Counted from the first letter of the stretch, positions 1 through 9,114 are shown. The stretch is DNA of 64,000 nucleotides from an uncultured Bacteroides sp. (GCA_949288585.1 CASEKR010000001.1:1-64000), one strand, 5' to 3'. Numbers and translations: made by a program. The notes: generated by a model not told the origin, from the sequence alone.

Positions 1-2
1 TG

Positions 3-3000
3 GGCGTGGAGAAAGCCCTGGGCATCACGAAGGAAGACATCGGCAAGACCATCTCCGTGGCCGACTACAATGCCGCCTGCCGCAAGGACGTGATGAAGTT
101 CACCAAGGAATGGGAAGACCTGACCCACAAGATGGGCTACTGGGTGGACATGAATGACCCCTATATCACCTACGACAACCGCTACATCGAGACCCTCTGG
201 TGGCTGCTCAAGCAACTCTACCAGAAGGGGTTGCTCTATAAAGGCTACACCATCCAGCCCTATTCGCCCGCCGCAGGCACGGGACTCAGCTCGCACGAGT
301 TGAACCAGCCCGGCTGCTACCGCGATGTGAAGGACCTGACCGTGGTGGCGCAGTTCAAAATAAAAGACCCCAAGCCCGAGATGGCGGAGTGGGGCACACC
401 CTACTTCATTGCGTGGACGACGACCCCGTGGACGCTCCCCTCGAACACCGCCCTCTGCGTAGGTCCCAAGATTGACTACGTGGCCGTGCAGACCTACAAC
501 GGTTATACAGGCGAGAAGATGACTGTCGTCCTGGCTAAGGCATTGCTCTACACGCACTTCAACAAAAAGGCGGAAGGCTTTGCCCTTGAGGACTATAAGC
601 CGGGCGACAAGCTCATCCCCTTCAAGGTGGTGGGCGAGTACAAGGGACCCGACCTGGAGGGCATGCACTACGAGCAGCTCATCCCTTGGGTGAAGCCCGT
701 GGAGGTGGACGAGACAATGTCCTGGAAAGACGCCGCTTCCAAGGCATTTAGGGTCATCCTCGGAGACTACGTGACGACGGAGGACGGTACGGGCATCGTA
801 CACATCGCCCCGACCTTTGGTGCGGACGACGCTTTCGTGGCACGCCAGGCAGGCATCCCCTCGCTCTTCATGATCAACAAGAAAGGCGAGACGCGCCCCA
901 TGGTGGACCTCACCGGCAAGTTCTACATGCTGGACGAACTGGATCCCCGCTTTGTGGAGACCTGCGTCAACGTGGATTTATATAAGGAATACCAAGGCCG
1001 CTGGGTGAAGAACGCCTACGACCCGCAGTTCACCATCGACGGCAAGTATGACGAAAAAGCCGCCCAAGCCGCCGAATCCCTCGACCTCTACCTCTGCATG
1101 ATGCTGAAGGCCAATAACCAAGCCTTCAAGATGGAGAAGCACGTGCATAACTATCCCCATTGCTGGCGCACGGACAAGCCCGTCCTCTATTATCCCCTGG
1201 ACAGCTGGTTCATCCGCAGCACCGCCTGCAAGGAGCGCATGATGGAACTGAACAAGACCATCAACTGGAAGCCCGAATCCACGGGCACGGGACGCTTCGG
1301 CAAGTGGCTGGAGAACCTGAACGACTGGAACCTGAGCCGCTCCCGCTACTGGGGCACCCCGTTGCCCATCTGGCGCACGGAAGACGGCGACGAGGAGAAG
1401 TGCATCGGCTCGGTGGAAGAATTGTATGAAGAAATAGAGAAATCCGTGGCCGCCGGTCTGATGGCGGAGAATCCCTATCAGAAACGGGGCTTCACCCCCG
1501 GCGTCTATACGAAGGAGAACTACGCGAAGATTGACCTGCACCGCCCCTATGTGGACGACATCATCCTTGTCTCCAAAGCCGGCAAGCCGATGAAACGCGA
1601 GGCAGACCTGATAGACGTGTGGTTCGACTCCGGCTCCATGCCCTACGCCCAGATCCATTATCCGTTCGAGAACAAGGAGGCACTGGACAGCCGCCAAGTC
1701 TATCCCGCCGACTTCATTGCCGAAGGCGTCGACCAGACGCGCGGCTGGTTCTTCACGCTCCATGCCATCGCCACGATGGTGTTCGACTCCGTGGCCTACA
1801 AGGCCGTCATTTCCAACGGCTTGGTATTGGACAAGAACGGTAACAAGATGTCCAAGCGCCTGGGCAATGCTGTAGATCCCTTCTCCACCATCGAGAAGTA
1901 CGGTTCCGACCCCCTGCGCTGGTACATGATTACCAACTCCTCGCCGTGGGACAACCTGAAGTTCGATGTGGACGGGGTAGAGGAGGTGCGCCGCAAATTC
2001 TTCGGCACCTTATATAATACGTACTCCTTCTTCGCCCTCTATGCCAACGTGGACGGCTTCGAATACAAGGAGGCCGACGTGCTCATGGCGGAGCGTCCGG
2101 AGATTGACCGCTGGATTCTCTCCCTGCTCAACTCCTTGGTGAAGAACGTGGACGCCTGCTACAACGACTACGAACCCACCCGTGCAGGCCGACTCATCTC
2201 GGACTTCGTGAACGACAACCTTTCCAACTGGTATGTCCGCTTGAACCGCAAGCGTTTCTGGGGCGGGGGCATGACGACGGACAAATTGTCTGCTTATCAG
2301 ACCCTCTACACCTGTCTGGAGACCGTCGCCAAGCTGATGGCGCCCATCGCCCCCTTCTATGCCGACATGCTCTACATGGATTTGGTGAAGGTGACGGGCC
2401 GCGACAACGTCGTTTCCGTACACTTGGCCAAATTCCCCACTTATGACGAGAGCCTGATCAACATCGACCTCGAAGAGCGGATGCAAGTGGCCCAGGACAT
2501 CACATCCATGGTGCTCGCCCTGCGAAGGAAAGTCAACATCAAGGTTCGCCAGCCTCTGCAGTGCATCATGATTCCCGTGGTGGACGAGGCACAGCGCGCC
2601 CACATCGAGGCCGTCAAAGCCCTCATCATGAGCGAGGTGAACGTCAAGGAAATCAAGTTCGTGGACGGCGCGGCCGGTGTGCTGGTCAAGAAGGTGAAGT
2701 GCGACTTCAAGAAGCTGGGACCCAAGTTCGGCAAGCAGATGAAGGCCGTGGCCGCCGAGGTGGGCAATCTCTCGCAGGAGGCCATTGCCGAGCTGGAGAA
2801 GAACGGCACCTATACGCTCCACCTGCCCGACGGCTCCGAGGCAGTCATCGAGACCTCCGACGTGGACATCTTCAGCGAGGACATCCCCGGCTGGCTGGTG
2901 GCCAACGAAGGCCGTCTGACCGTGGCTCTCGAAGTGACCATCACCGAGGAACTGCGCCGCGAAGGCATTGCCCGCGAGTTGGTGAACCGCATCCAAAACC

Positions 3001-3209
3001 TGCGCAAGTCCAGCGGATTCGAGATTACGGACAAAATAAGTATCACAATCTCTAAAAATCCGCAAACAGATGATGCAGTAACCGAATATAAAGACTATAT
3101 TTGCAACCAAGTTTTAGGAACAACGCTGACACTGGCCGATGAGGTAGGAAATGGCACCGAACTGAGTTTTGATGATTTCTCCCTCCAGGTAAGTGTAGTC
3201 AAAGAATAA
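3..3209 (+). CDS. ileS: Isoleucyl-tRNA synthetase, 5'-truncated by window edge
   Basis: This class I synthetase charges tRNA-Ile with isoleucine in the cytoplasm. About 1068 residues are visible. The reading frame is open from the first bases, so the start codon and the HIGH motif lie upstream of the window. The visible part contains the editing (CP1) domain and the KMSKR signature (bases 1845-1859, followed by LGN), then the anticodon-binding domain and a long C-terminal extension. A total length above 1,100 residues and the KMSKR form fit the longer, eukaryote-like IleRS group found in Bacteroidota rather than the ~940-residue E. coli type. The stop is followed 34 bases later by a DksA/TraR-like gene on the same strand, so co-transcription is likely. 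The identification is certain; only the N-terminus is missing. Confidence 0.97.
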   Translation, partial: GVEKALGITKEDIGKTISVADYNAACRKDVMKFTKEWEDLTHKMGYWVDMNDPYITYDNRYIETLWWLLKQLYQKGLLYKGYTIQPYSPAAGTGLSSHELNQPGCYRDVKDLTVVAQFKIKDPKPEMAEWGTPYFIAWTTTPWTLPSNTALCVGPKIDYVAVQTYNGYTGEKMTVVLAKALLYTHFNKKAEGFALEDYKPGDKLIPFKVVGEYKGPDLEGMHYEQLIPWVKPVEVDETMSWKDAASKAFRVILGDYVTTEDGTGIVHIAPTFGADDAFVARQAGIPSLFMINKKGETRPMVDLTGKFYMLDELDPRFVETCVNVDLYKEYQGRWVKNAYDPQFTIDGKYDEKAAQAAESLDLYLCMMLKANNQAFKMEKHVHNYPHCWRTDKPVLYYPLDSWFIRSTACKERMMELNKTINWKPESTGTGRFGKWLENLNDWNLSRSRYWGTPLPIWRTEDGDEEKCIGSVEELYEEIEKSVAAGLMAENPYQKRGFTPGVYTKENYAKIDLHRPYVDDIILVSKAGKPMKREADLIDVWFDSGSMPYAQIHYPFENKEALDSRQVYPADFIAEGVDQTRGWFFTLHAIATMVFDSVAYKAVISNGLVLDKNGNKMSKRLGNAVDPFSTIEKYGSDPLRWYMITNSSPWDNLKFDVDGVEEVRRKFFGTLYNTYSFFALYANVDGFEYKEADVLMAERPEIDRWILSLLNSLVKNVDACYNDYEPTRAGRLISDFVNDNLSNWYVRLNRKRFWGGGMTTDKLSAYQTLYTCLETVAKLMAPIAPFYADMLYMDLVKVTGRDNVVSVHLAKFPTYDESLINIDLEERMQVAQDITSMVLALRRKVNIKVRQPLQCIMIPVVDEAQRAHIEAVKALIMSEVNVKEIKFVDGAAGVLVKKVKCDFKKLGPKFGKQMKAVAAEVGNLSQEAIAELEKNGTYTLHLPDGSEAVIETSDVDIFSEDIPGWLVANEGRLTVALEVTITEELRREGIARELVNRIQNLRKSSGFEITDKISITISKNPQTDDAVTEYKDYICNQVLGTTLTLADEVGNGTELSFDDFSLQVSVVKE

Positions 3210-3243
3210 GTTTTTTAATACCACCATTAAACACATTATAGTT

Positions 3244-3624
3244 ATGGCAGAAAAAACAAGATACTCGGATGCCGAGTTAGAAGAATTCCGTGCTATTATC
3301 CTGGATAAGCTGGCATTGGCCCAACGCGATTATGACATGCTGAAGGCAAGCCTGACCGGTGCGGACGGAAATGATACGGACGACACGTCGCCTACTTACA
3401 AAGTGCTGGAGGAAGGTGCCAACACGCTCTCCAAAGAAGAAACCACTCGCTTGGCCCAACGCCAGTTGAAGTTCATCCAAGGATTGCAGGCTGCTTTGGT
3501 ACGCATTGAAAACAAAACGTATGGCATTTGCCGCGAGACGGGCAAGCTGATTCCGGCTGAACGCCTTCGTGCCGTGCCCCACGCTACATTAAGCATCGAG
3601 GCCAAGAACAACGGCAAGAAATGA
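3244..3624 (+). CDS. DksA/TraR family protein with degenerate zinc finger
   Basis: This 126-residue protein matches the DksA/TraR family: an N-terminal coiled-coil region (about residues 1-90) with acidic residues near the hairpin tip, then the C-terminal finger region that starts YGIC. DksA-type proteins bind the RNA polymerase secondary channel and adjust transcription, often with ppGpp. Here only Cys96 of the four finger cysteines survives. The other three positions are Thr, Ser and Ala, although the spacing and surrounding residues (RLRA, PHATL) are kept, so zinc binding as in E. coli DksA is unlikely. It lies between ileS and lspA, 34 bases after ileS. A regulatory role at RNA polymerase is inferred from the family only. 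Confidence 0.85.
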   Translation: MAEKTRYSDAELEEFRAIILDKLALAQRDYDMLKASLTGADGNDTDDTSPTYKVLEEGANTLSKEETTRLAQRQLKFIQGLQAALVRIENKTYGICRETGKLIPAERLRAVPHATLSIEAKNNGKK

Positions 3625-3647
3625 TTATCTTATAAAAAAAGGAGAAT

Positions 3648-3699
3648 ACGGGCTACAAGCTGCTTGCTCTACGGAAGGAAGCGGATGCTTGTAGCTCGT
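3648..3699. repeat. Intergenic inverted repeat (hairpin)
   Basis: Arms at 3648-3660 and 3687-3699 pair over 13 positions (12 Watson-Crick and one G-T) with a 26-base loop, between the DksA-like gene and lspA. No T-run follows, so it is not a classic intrinsic terminator. It could be an RNA-processing or stability element inside the operon. Confidence 0.55.
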
Positions 3700-3725
3700 A
3701 ATCTGTAATGGAGTAACGAGGAACA

Positions 3726-4358
3726 ATGAACAGATTTATTACAAAAGGCCGAATAGCCTGGCTTATTATTATAGCAGTATTGATTATCGACCAAGTCATC
3801 AAGGTATGGATCAAGACTCACATGTATTGGCACGAAAGCATACGGGTGACGGATTGGTTCTATATCTTTTTCACCGAGAATGTAGGCATGGCTTTTGGCA
3901 TGGAGATATTCGGGAAACTGTTCCTCACCATCTTCCGGTTGGTGGCGGTTACGGTCATCGGCTGGTTCTTGTACAAATGTGTGAAGCACCAGCTTAAGAC
4001 GGGCTTCATCGTATGTATTTCCCTGATTCTGACCGGCGCGCTAGGAAATATCGTCGACAGCGTGTTCTATGGTGTCCTGTTCAATGAAAGTACGCATACG
4101 CAAATCGCTTCTTTCCTTCCGGCAGGAGGCGGATACGCCCCCTTGTTCTATGGCAAGGTGGTGGACATGTTTTATTTTCCCATCATTGACACCTATTGGC
4201 CTCAATGGATGCCTTTTGTGGGAGGAGAGCATTTCATCTTCTTCAGTCCAATTTTCAACTTTGCCGACGCAGCTATCAGTTGCGGTGTTATCGCACTGTT
4301 CCTGTTTTACAGCAAATCATTTAACGAGGCCTATCACTTAGTGGTAAAGAAGAAGTGA
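3726..4358 (+). CDS. lspA: Lipoprotein signal peptidase (signal peptidase II)
   Basis: LspA is an inner-membrane aspartyl protease that removes the signal peptide of prolipoproteins after lipidation. The 210-residue protein has hydrophobic segments near residues 10-27, 66-85, 94-112 and 178-195. The two catalytic aspartates are Asp111 in GNIVD and Asp181 in FNFAD. It is longer than the ~165-residue E. coli enzyme because of an insertion between these aspartates (about residues 115-170), which is usual in Bacteroidota. The next gene overlaps its stop codon and itself encodes a lipoprotein, a likely substrate. Confidence 0.96.
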   Translation: MNRFITKGRIAWLIIIAVLIIDQVIKVWIKTHMYWHESIRVTDWFYIFFTENVGMAFGMEIFGKLFLTIFRLVAVTVIGWFLYKCVKHQLKTGFIVCISLILTGALGNIVDSVFYGVLFNESTHTQIASFLPAGGGYAPLFYGKVVDMFYFPIIDTYWPQWMPFVGGEHFIFFSPIFNFADAAISCGVIALFLFYSKSFNEAYHLVVKKK

Positions 4359-5302
4359 TGAACACAAGGAAACATATCCACTGGGGAAGCCTGATTCTCA
4401 TCGGAGTTTTTTGCTTTGCTTCATGCAAAATGAAGCGTCCTGACACGGTTTTGTCTGATGCCAAGATGGAGGCAGTACTGTATGATTACCACATCGCCAA
4501 GACGATGGGGGAACAACTGCCTTATAATGAGAATTATAAACGCACGCTTTACATTGAGTCTGTCTTCAAGAAACATGGCATTACGGAGGCGGAATTTGAC
4601 ACGTCCATGGTTTGGCTGGCGCACAACCCCGAGGTGTTGAGGGATATTTACGAGCGTATCAATGAACGGCTGAAAGCCAAGAAAGAAGTGATAGACGACT
4701 TGATTGCCATACAGGATAACAAACCCAAAGAATCCAAAGCGGGGGATAGCATTGATGTATGGGCATGGCAGAGAGTCTACCAGTTGATAGGCATGCCGTT
4801 TGACAATAAGATGGCGTTCACCCTTCCTTCCGATGCCAATTTCCAGAACAGGGATACACTGCGGTGGAGCATGCGCTTCCATTTCCGAGGCGGAAACCCG
4901 TTGCCGGACTCCCTCTATTGTCCGGTCATGGGCATGCAGGTCTTTTATGAGAAGGATAGCGTTGTCAACAGCATACACAAAGTGTTGCGCCCGGGCGGGG
5001 ATACTATCAGCCTATGGGCCGACACGTTAGGCAAGATAGAGAAGGTGTATGGTTTCGTCTATTATCCCCGCCAGTTGTCGAGCCAGTCGATGTTGTTGAT
5101 TGACAAGGTTTCACTGATGCGCTATCATGCCAAAGACAGCTTGCCGCAGACTGAGGCTCCTGTGGAGAAAGCAAAGCCGACGCCTGTCATATTAGAAAAG
5201 CCCCAAACGAAATCTCCTGCAAGAAGCCCTAAAAGCAACCAAGTAAAACCTTTGCGTCCGGCAGAGCCACACCAACTGAAACAGCAAGTTATCCGTCCAT
5301 GA
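4358..5302 (+). CDS. DUF4296 lipoprotein
   Basis: This protein of about 314 residues has a lipoprotein signal peptide: a basic N-terminus, a hydrophobic stretch and a lipobox FASC with Cys23. It is therefore expected to be acylated and cleaved by the LspA encoded just upstream. The region from about residue 30 to 125 matches the DUF4296 family of Bacteroidota, whose function is unknown. The C-terminal ~45 residues are rich in Pro, Lys and Ser and probably disordered. The start ATG shares one base with the lspA stop (TGATG), indicating translational coupling. A GTG three bases earlier is a possible alternative start. Confidence 0.87.
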   Translation: MNTRKHIHWGSLILIGVFCFASCKMKRPDTVLSDAKMEAVLYDYHIAKTMGEQLPYNENYKRTLYIESVFKKHGITEAEFDTSMVWLAHNPEVLRDIYERINERLKAKKEVIDDLIAIQDNKPKESKAGDSIDVWAWQRVYQLIGMPFDNKMAFTLPSDANFQNRDTLRWSMRFHFRGGNPLPDSLYCPVMGMQVFYEKDSVVNSIHKVLRPGGDTISLWADTLGKIEKVYGFVYYPRQLSSQSMLLIDKVSLMRYHAKDSLPQTEAPVEKAKPTPVILEKPQTKSPARSPKSNQVKPLRPAEPHQLKQQVIRP

Positions 5303-5303
5303 A

Positions 5304-5570
5304 ATGACTGCCAGACATCGTTATGCAGCCCATTACCTGTACACTCCTTCGTCGGGATACTTGAAACGATACGGGGTGGAGATGGAAGGGGAACGCTTGG
5401 TTCGTATCTTCCCGGTAGACGGGGAGATGGAACGCACGGAATGGCTTCCGGGCGTCATCAGACTGGAATGGTCGGCTGAGGGACGCCGTTGGGAGGTGTG
5501 GCACGATTATCCTTTTAACTTCACAGAGATGAAGCCTGCCGCCGGAACTCGGCGCAGACGATTGCCGTAG
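5304..5570 (+). CDS. Small conserved-type hypothetical protein
   Basis: An 88-residue ORF begins one base after the preceding stop, so it is translationally linked to the lspA-DUF4296 operon. It is rich in Arg, Glu, Trp and Tyr with no signal peptide or membrane segment. The pattern of alternating hydrophobic and charged residues suggests a small beta-sheet protein. I do not recognise a family. Its last ~50 bases overlap the 3' end of the convergent TrmH gene. The Arg-rich last residues are encoded entirely within that overlap and may be poorly conserved. Confidence 0.6.
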   Translation: MTARHRYAAHYLYTPSSGYLKRYGVEMEGERLVRIFPVDGEMERTEWLPGVIRLEWSAEGRRWEVWHDYPFNFTEMKPAAGTRRRRLP

Positions 5571-6285
5571 CTATGGCGACGTTCAGCGATTCGGATGTGG
5601 GGCGTCCGGTCGGATAGTTGGGGATGTGGAGTTTGTGCGTAACCAGTTTTTCTGTTTCTTCTTTAATTCCTTTCCCTTCGTTTCCCATGATAATCAATCC
5701 TGTGTCCGACAACCGTTGGGCGTAGATGTCTTGCCCGTCCAGGAAGGTGCCATAGACTGGGGCATGGGGAGATACGGCCTTTATCAGCTCGGGCAGGGGA
5801 AGATAATGGACGGAGACGCGGGCAATGGCTCCCATGGTGGCTTGGATGACCTTCGGGTTGTAGACATCGACGGTATCGGGCGAGCAGAAGATGTGTTCTA
5901 TCCCGTACCAGTCGGCCAGGCGGATGATGGTTCCAAGGTTGCCGGGGTCCTGCACGCCGTCCAGGGCCACGCAGAGCGAACGGACGGGGAGGGTAGCGTC
6001 TCCGTTCTCCGCAGGCTGGCGGAAGACAGCCAATACCTCTTGGGGTGAACATTGCAGGCTGGCTCGGGCCAGTTCATCGTCCGAGACTTCGATGATTTCT
6101 TCCGCTTGCGGACGGGGGCGGGCGGACAACCAGGCGGGGGTGGCCAGCAGGAGGGTACAGGCGAAGTGCCCGAGCAAATCGCCCACCAGCTTGGGACCTT
6201 CGGCCAGGAAGACGCCCTCGGCCTTGCGGTATTTCTTTTGTTCGAGGGAATGGATATATTTAATCCGGTTCTTGCTCAATGCCAT
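5521..6285 (-). CDS. TrmH/SpoU-family RNA 2'-O-methyltransferase
   Basis: This 254-residue SPOUT-class enzyme transfers methyl from S-adenosylmethionine to a ribose 2'-OH in tRNA or rRNA. An N-terminal RNA-binding substrate domain (about 1-95) precedes the catalytic domain. The three SpoU motifs are present: DPGNLGTIIR (113-122), IMGNEGKGI (199-207) and SESLNVAIA (231-239). The exact RNA target cannot be read from sequence; 23S rRNA or tRNA are both possible. It is divergent from the TamL-like gene, with a repeat array between them, and its 3' end overlaps the small ORF on the other strand. Confidence 0.92.
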   Translation of the reverse strand: MALSKNRIKYIHSLEQKKYRKAEGVFLAEGPKLVGDLLGHFACTLLLATPAWLSARPRPQAEEIIEVSDDELARASLQCSPQEVLAVFRQPAENGDATLPVRSLCVALDGVQDPGNLGTIIRLADWYGIEHIFCSPDTVDVYNPKVIQATMGAIARVSVHYLPLPELIKAVSPHAPVYGTFLDGQDIYAQRLSDTGLIIMGNEGKGIKEETEKLVTHKLHIPNYPTGRPTSESLNVAIATAIVCAEFRRQASSL

Positions 6286-6309
6286 TGTCGTATCGGGTTA
6301 TATCGACGG

Positions 6310-6317
6310 CAAAAGTA
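6310..6317 (-). promoter_or_regulatory. Bacteroides-type -7 box for the TrmH gene
   Basis: On the minus strand the sequence TACTTTTG matches TAnnTTTG and lies 25 bases before the start codon. A TTGG at 6337-6340 may serve as the -33 element, 19 bases upstream. Confidence 0.6.
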
Positions 6318-6448
6318 CATGAATCTTTTCAATATTCCAAGGCTGCGAACTTCGGAATACCATTGCCGGCTGGCGGACAGGGGAATACGAAGGAATGCGA
6401 GGGCGTGCCAGGATGTTTGTGTCCCGATTCTTTACTATCTCTCATTTC

Positions 6449-6558
6449 CCTTAACTTATTCCGCAGAAAGACTTAAGTATTTCCGTCAAAACACTTAAGT
6501 CTTTCCGGAGTTTTACTTAAGTATTCCGGGGGAAATACTTAAGTGCTTTTGCGGAAAT
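6449..6558. repeat. ACTTAAGT array A, 22-bp period, five units
   Basis: The palindrome ACTTAAGT occurs at 6471, 6493, 6515 and 6537, exactly 22 bases apart each time. A degenerate copy CCTTAACT sits one step earlier at 6449. Unit tails are A/T-rich and contain CCG or CCGG near their middle, so adjacent units can also pair. It lies 164 bases from the TrmH start and 240 from the TamL start. Confidence 0.9.
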
Positions 6559-6770
6559 ATAATAGACTTATATTCAGTATGTTATATTGTAGTGATTTAG
6601 AAAATCAGACATTCCCTCCATTTTGGGTGTTTTTTCGTGTCCGGATTTTTCATAACCGGTGTTTTCTCCCCGTTCCCGCTTTGTTTTCCGACCTGTTTTC
6701 TTAACTATTTTATATCAGGCTTTCGCTATTTTATATCGCCCCCGGATTTTCAAGACCGGAAAATAAGGCC

Positions 6771-6778
6771 TATATTTG
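6771..6778 (+). promoter_or_regulatory. -7 box for the TamL-like gene
   Basis: TATATTTG fits TAnnTTTG and ends 20 bases before the chosen ATG at 6799. This supports that start and argues against the longer ORF. Confidence 0.7.
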
Positions 6779-6798
6779 TAGCATCTAACGCTGAAAAC

Positions 6799-9114
6799 AT
6801 GAAATTGGCTATCAAATACAAGCTCCGTTTCGGATGGTTCATTCTGGTCGTGCTGATGCTGGCAGGATGTTCCCTGACAAAATACGTGCCCGAGAACAAG
6901 TATCTGCTGGATGACGTGCGGATTCAGACGGACAACAAAAAGGTGAAACCATCGGACTTGACCTTATATCTTCGCCAGCACCCCAACTCCAAATGGTTCA
7001 GCCTCATAAAAACGCAGCTTTACGTCTATAACTGGTCCGGGCGCGACTCTACACGCTGGATTAATCGGGTCTTGCGCCGGATGGGCGATGCCCCCGTGAT
7101 TTACAGCCCGGAGGAGACGATGCGCAGCGCAGAGGAAATAACCAAAGCTGTGCAGAACATGGGCTACATGGGGGCGACTGTGAGGACGGAACGCGAAGTA
7201 AGCGGCAAGAAGATGCGCCTGACGTACAAGGTAAAGACCGGGAAACCTTACCTGGTACGGTCGTTGAGCTACGACATTGCCGACAATAAAATCCGGACGT
7301 ATATGTACCAGGACTCGGCTGCTACCCTGCTGCGTCGGGGGATGTACATGGACGTTAACGTGCTGGACGCCGAACGCCAGCGCATCACTTCGGACCTGCA
7401 ACGTTACGGTTACTACAAGTTCAACAAGGATTACATTTCTTACACCGCCGACACGGTGCGCAATACCTACCTGGTAGACTTGGTTCTCCACCTGGCGCCC
7501 TACCACCAGCGGGGAGGCGGAGAGGCCGCTCCCCACACGCAATATACCATCAACAAAGTCTCGTTCGTTACCGACTACAACATGTTGGAGTCGTCGACAG
7601 AGAACACCGTGTCGGTGACAGACTCCGTGCACTACCGGGGATACCCCATCTATTACAAAGACCGCCTTTACCTGCGCCCCCGCGTGCTGGCGGATAACTT
7701 GCATTTTGCGCCGGGGGAACTATACAACGCCCAGCACGTGCAACGCACTTACCTGAACTTCGGGCGGCTGCAGGCCTTGAAATACACGAACATACGTTTC
7801 CTCGAGACCCAGATCGACAGCACGCGCCTGAACGCCTACGTACTGTTGACGAAGAACAAGCCTCAGTCCATCTCCTTCGAAGTCGAAGGCACCAATTCTG
7901 CCGGCGACCTGGGGGCAGGAGCCTCCGTTACCTACAACCACCACAACCTCTTTCGAGGATCTGAGGGATTCATGCTGAAACTGCGCGGGGCTTACGAAGC
8001 CGTTTCCGGCCTGCAAGGCACTGGCTATAACCAAAACTATATAGAGTGGGGGGCCGAAACCTCCATCAACTTCCCCCGCTTCCTTTTTCCTTTCCTGTCG
8101 CGGGACTTCACCCGGCGCATCTCCGCTACGACCGAGTTCGGCCTGCAATATAACTACCAGATGCGGCCGGAATTTACCCGAATCGTGGCCTCTGCCGGAT
8201 GGAGCTACCGGTGGGGCATACAGCAACAGCGCGCACAACACCGCCTGGACCTCATCGACGTCAACTACCTTTACATGCCTTGGATGGATCCGGGCTTCCG
8301 CAACCTGTATCTGGAGCAGGAGCAAAACTACATTCTGAAGTATAACTACGAAGACCGCTTCATCGTACGTACCGGTTACAGCTACACTTATAACAGCGCC
8401 GGGTTCAATCCCATGAGCGCTTTGCGCAATTCATACACCATCCGGTTTAACTTCGAATCTGCCGGTAACATCCTCTATGCCCTGGCCAAAGCCACCCGGA
8501 TGCAGAAAAATGATGCCGGTGAATATACCCTGCTGGACATCCCCTTCGCACAGTATGTCAAGGCGGACGTGGACTTTGCGAAGAACATCGTCATCGACAG
8601 CCGCAACTCGCTGGCATTCCACGTCGGCGCAGGCATTGCCATACCCTATGGTAATGCTACGGTCGTCCCTTTCGAGAAACGGTATTTCTCGGGCGGGGCC
8701 AATAGCGTGCGTGGCTGGTCCGTGAGGGACTTGGGACCCGGCTCTTTTCCAGGCGACAATAACTTCCTTAACCAATCGGGCGACCTCAAGCTGGATGCCA
8801 GCATCGAATACCGCACCCGCCTGTTCTGGAAATTCCGGGGAGCCGCCTTTATCGACGCAGGCAACATCTGGACCCTGCGCGACTATGAGGAACAGCCTGG
8901 CGGGAAATTTAAATGGAACAAGTTTTACAAACAGATTGCCGTCGCTTATGGGCTGGGCATCCGCCTGGATCTGGATTTCTTCGTGCTACGTTTCGACGGA
9001 GGAATGAAAGCCATCAATCCAGTTTATGAAAGCGGCCCGTTGCGTTACCCCATCGTTCACCCCAATTTCAAGCGCGACTTCGCTTTCCACTTCGCCGTGG
9101 GCTATCCGTTCTGA
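6799..9114 (+). CDS. TamL/BamA-like outer-membrane assembly lipoprotein
   Basis: This protein of 771 residues has a lipoprotein signal peptide ending in LAGC, then POTRA-like repeats (about residues 30-330) and a C-terminal 16-stranded Omp85-type barrel with typical Gly/aromatic-rich strands and the conserved segment near FSGGANSVRGW. Such lipidated TamA relatives (TamL) act with TamB-like proteins in outer-membrane assembly in Bacteroidota. The start at 6799 was chosen because the lipobox then sits at a normal distance and a -7 box precedes it. The final residue is Phe, as usual for barrel proteins. No tamB-like gene is adjacent. It is divergent from the TrmH gene. Confidence 0.88.
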   Translation: MKLAIKYKLRFGWFILVVLMLAGCSLTKYVPENKYLLDDVRIQTDNKKVKPSDLTLYLRQHPNSKWFSLIKTQLYVYNWSGRDSTRWINRVLRRMGDAPVIYSPEETMRSAEEITKAVQNMGYMGATVRTEREVSGKKMRLTYKVKTGKPYLVRSLSYDIADNKIRTYMYQDSAATLLRRGMYMDVNVLDAERQRITSDLQRYGYYKFNKDYISYTADTVRNTYLVDLVLHLAPYHQRGGGEAAPHTQYTINKVSFVTDYNMLESSTENTVSVTDSVHYRGYPIYYKDRLYLRPRVLADNLHFAPGELYNAQHVQRTYLNFGRLQALKYTNIRFLETQIDSTRLNAYVLLTKNKPQSISFEVEGTNSAGDLGAGASVTYNHHNLFRGSEGFMLKLRGAYEAVSGLQGTGYNQNYIEWGAETSINFPRFLFPFLSRDFTRRISATTEFGLQYNYQMRPEFTRIVASAGWSYRWGIQQQRAQHRLDLIDVNYLYMPWMDPGFRNLYLEQEQNYILKYNYEDRFIVRTGYSYTYNSAGFNPMSALRNSYTIRFNFESAGNILYALAKATRMQKNDAGEYTLLDIPFAQYVKADVDFAKNIVIDSRNSLAFHVGAGIAIPYGNATVVPFEKRYFSGGANSVRGWSVRDLGPGSFPGDNNFLNQSGDLKLDASIEYRTRLFWKFRGAAFIDAGNIWTLRDYEEQPGGKFKWNKFYKQIAVAYGLGIRLDLDFFVLRFDGGMKAINPVYESGPLRYPIVHPNFKRDFAFHFAVGYPF

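Larger units (their letters stand above)
6286..6798. other. Divergent intergenic region with a 22-bp repeat array
   Basis: About 510 bases separate the TrmH gene from the TamL-like gene. It holds promoters for both genes and a five-unit ACTTAAGT array in the middle. An ORF reaching back to 6637 in the TamL frame exists but is rejected as a start because it lies upstream of the promoter. No other gene is visible. Confidence 0.7.

Noticed and set aside
2010..3110. 366-residue minus-strand ORF over ileS
   Set aside because: Antisense shadow of the ileS coding sequence.
6637..6798. N-terminal extension of the TamL-like protein
   Set aside because: It lies upstream of the promoter and would bury the lipoprotein signal peptide.
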